Source: Bacteroidales bacterium
GTDB lineage: Bacteria > Bacteroidota > Bacteroidia > Bacteroidales > P3
DNA length: 59,830 bases
Assembly (NCBI GenBank): GCA_017454015.1
Contig: JAFTDW010000030.1
Location: forward strand, 1-59,830
Reading direction: 5' to 3'
Shown: in pieces, positions 59,218-59,830 of the stretch
How the letters are laid out: each line of letters starts with the position of its first letter
Numbering within the stretch: position 1 is the stretch's first letter
Translations under genes and position numbers: made by a program
The notes under the pieces: model-generated
What the model saw: only the letters and a program-made list of their open reading frames with translations
Database searches by the model: none
What the model was told of the DNA's origin: nothing

Positions 59218-59289
59218 ATGAATCCATTATTAGTACTGCCATTAGTCTTTTATTCAGCAATCACTTTATTATTAATTAAATACATTTAA
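59218..59289 (+). CDS. 23-residue hydrophobic microprotein or leader peptide
   Basis: ATG at 59218 to TAA at 59287-59289 encodes MNPLLVLPLVFYSAI followed by TLLLIKYI. It is almost entirely hydrophobic with one Lys near the end, so it would span the membrane once. It starts 15 bases after the RNA terminator and ends 5 bases before the next ATG. It could be a toxin-like peptide, a membrane microprotein or a translated leader. Chance occurrence in AT-rich DNA cannot be excluded. Confidence 0.35.
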   Translation: MNPLLVLPLVFYSAITLLLIKYI

Positions 59290-59294
59290 TTACC

Positions 59295-59465
59295 ATGAAC
59301 AAAAAAGATGTCAACACCATTGCCGTGCAAGTCGGCAAGAGAGAGTACACGCGCCCTGAGGCCAGCGTGGAGAGCTACAACGTGGAACGCGGCTTCGCCG
59401 CCAGCGGCGCCTTCGAAAGTCTCGGTGAAAGCGGCAACAGCTACAACGACAGCAATTTCACTTGA
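59295..59465 (+). CDS. 56-residue small protein of unknown function
   Basis: ATG at 59295 and TGA at 59463-59465. The sequence runs MNKKDVNTIAVQVGKREYTR, then PEASVESYNVERGFAASGAF, then ESLGESGNSYNDSNFT. It has no signal peptide. The middle block (...VESYNVERGFAASG...) resembles, from memory, short Bacteroidales proteins encoded next to fimbrillin-like lipoproteins. The Gly/Ser/Asn-rich tail looks flexible. The GC-rich coding composition differs from the AT-rich flanks and supports a real gene. A lipoprotein gene follows. Confidence 0.65.
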   Translation: MNKKDVNTIAVQVGKREYTRPEASVESYNVERGFAASGAFESLGESGNSYNDSNFT

Positions 59466-59520
59466 TGCGCCTGCTACGTTTAAAACATTAATTGCCGTGT
59501 AATTTGTCATTAATTTTGAC

Positions 59521-59601
59521 CACGAATGACACGAATTTTCCGAATTGTTTCTGCGTGCCATGCTTCATTGTCTCGCAGAAATCGCGGAAATTTCGGAAAA
59601 C
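59521..59601. repeat. Two blocks of 9-bp-period intergenic repeats
   Basis: CACGAATGA, CACGAATTT and TCCGAATTG form a three-unit 9-bp series at 59521-59547. GCAGAAATC, GCGGAAATT and TCGGAAAAC form another at 59575-59601. Between them TTTCTGCG pairs with CGCAGAAA as an inverted repeat. The stretch 59466-59639 has no other feature. Confidence 0.6.
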
Positions 59602-59639
59602 GAAATAACGAAAAAATGAAAAAACAAAACATTAAAACA

Positions 59640-59830
59640 ATGAAAAAGAATTTGATTTTATTAGCGTTTGCCGCTGCTGTTGCGGCGGTTGTGGTATCTT
59701 GCTCCAAGGAGACGGGTGAGGGGATGGTCTTCAGGGCCAGTGCGGAGCAGACCACGGAGAATGGCAACGTTTCGCACAGTGAGAGCAATGGGGGCTCGCA
59801 CACATTGCCGAACCAAAGAAACGTCATGAG
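59640..59830 (+). CDS. Lipoprotein, 5' part only (runs off window end)
   Basis: The last 63 codons of the window, starting at the ATG at 59640 (MKKNLILLAFAAAVAAVV); an in-frame ATG at 59616 would add eight residues. The lipobox is VVVSC followed by SKETGEG, and the mature start MVFRASAEQT is similar in layout to the lipoprotein at 6875-8485 (KTFIATAEKF). A fimbrillin-like or FISUMP-type surface lipoprotein is likely but the body lies outside the window. The 56-residue small protein precedes it by 174 bases. Confidence 0.6.
   Translation, partial: MKKNLILLAFAAAVAAVVVSCSKETGEGMVFRASAEQTTENGNVSHSESNGGSHTLPNQRNVM

Noticed and set aside
59510-59827. 105-residue minus-strand ORF at the right edge
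   Set aside because: It is antisense to the lipoprotein start and to the period-9 repeats and has no start context.
1-59830. CRISPR array, insertion sequence, prophage, rRNA or tRNA
   Set aside because: I looked for regularly spaced direct repeats, transposase or integrase frames, and RNA gene landmarks and found none that hold.

Overview
The window comes from a member of the order Bacteroidales (phylum Bacteroidota), most likely from a host-associated anaerobe. Support for this: type IX secretion (T9SS) C-terminal sorting domains on four exported proteins; promoters of the Bacteroidota type (TTTG, about 19-21 bases, then TAnnTTTG); lipoproteins with SC(S/Q/T)K-like lipoboxes; a complete sodium-pumping methylmalonyl-CoA decarboxylase operon (succinate-to-propionate route); a zinc-less queuine tRNA-ribosyltransferase of the Bacteroidota kind; and a GlsA/GlsB-like acyltransferase pair. 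I saw no rRNA, tRNA, CRISPR array, insertion sequence or prophage. The genus cannot be decided from the sequence.

Layout. 0-3.4 kb (minus): a DUF1015 protein cut by the window edge, phosphate acetyltransferase, and a T9SS-exported trypsin-like protease. At 3.5 kb a 21-bp perfect palindrome carries two mirror-image promoters that fire the protease leftward and glycyl-tRNA synthetase rightward. 3.7-6.8 kb (plus): glyQS, a small exported protein, endonuclease IV, then a promoter-hairpin-terminator unit that looks like a small RNA gene. 6.9-11.2 kb (minus): M13 peptidase, an exported protein and a FISUMP-type lipoprotein. 11.3-16.2 kb (plus): an outer-membrane barrel protein, a TANFOR/fibronectin-like surface protein and a degenerate CPBP membrane protein. 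16.2-23 kb: tgt (minus), then glycosyltransferase, sigma factor, barrel protein, acetyltransferase, galE and nagB (plus). 23.0-23.4 kb: an AT-rich gap with a terminator and a nested palindrome.

23.4-36.1 kb (minus) is a tightly packed run of ten genes: hemerythrin, a LuxR regulator without a phosphoacceptor, a NapH-NapG-like ferredoxin fusion, a Tat-exported Fe-S aldo/keto reductase, a GH89-like protein lacking its catalytic barrel, a transglutaminase-like protein, an AtoE transporter, an amidohydrolase and the GlsA/GlsB-like acyltransferases. A T9SS adhesin-like protein and a flavodoxin lipoprotein follow upstream to 39.1 kb.

39.4-56.4 kb (plus): an unrecognised 1501-residue exported protein, an S9 peptidase lipoprotein, the mce-mmdA-(Cys-repeat lipoprotein)-mmdD-mmdC-mmdB operon, two T9SS cargo proteins (type A, then type B tail), an MgtC-family protein and thioredoxin reductase. 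56.5-58.8 kb (minus): a TPR-like lipoprotein, peptide deformylase, RuvX, L27 and L21. 58.9-59.8 kb (plus): a promoter, a roughly 230-base structured RNA with mutually exclusive pairings and a terminator, a 23-residue hydrophobic peptide, a 56-residue small protein and the start of a lipoprotein gene. This last stretch is the least explained part of the window. Other leading oddities are the palindromic divergent promoter, the core-deleted GH89 protein with an apparent AUA start, and the Cys-repeat lipoprotein inside the decarboxylase operon.
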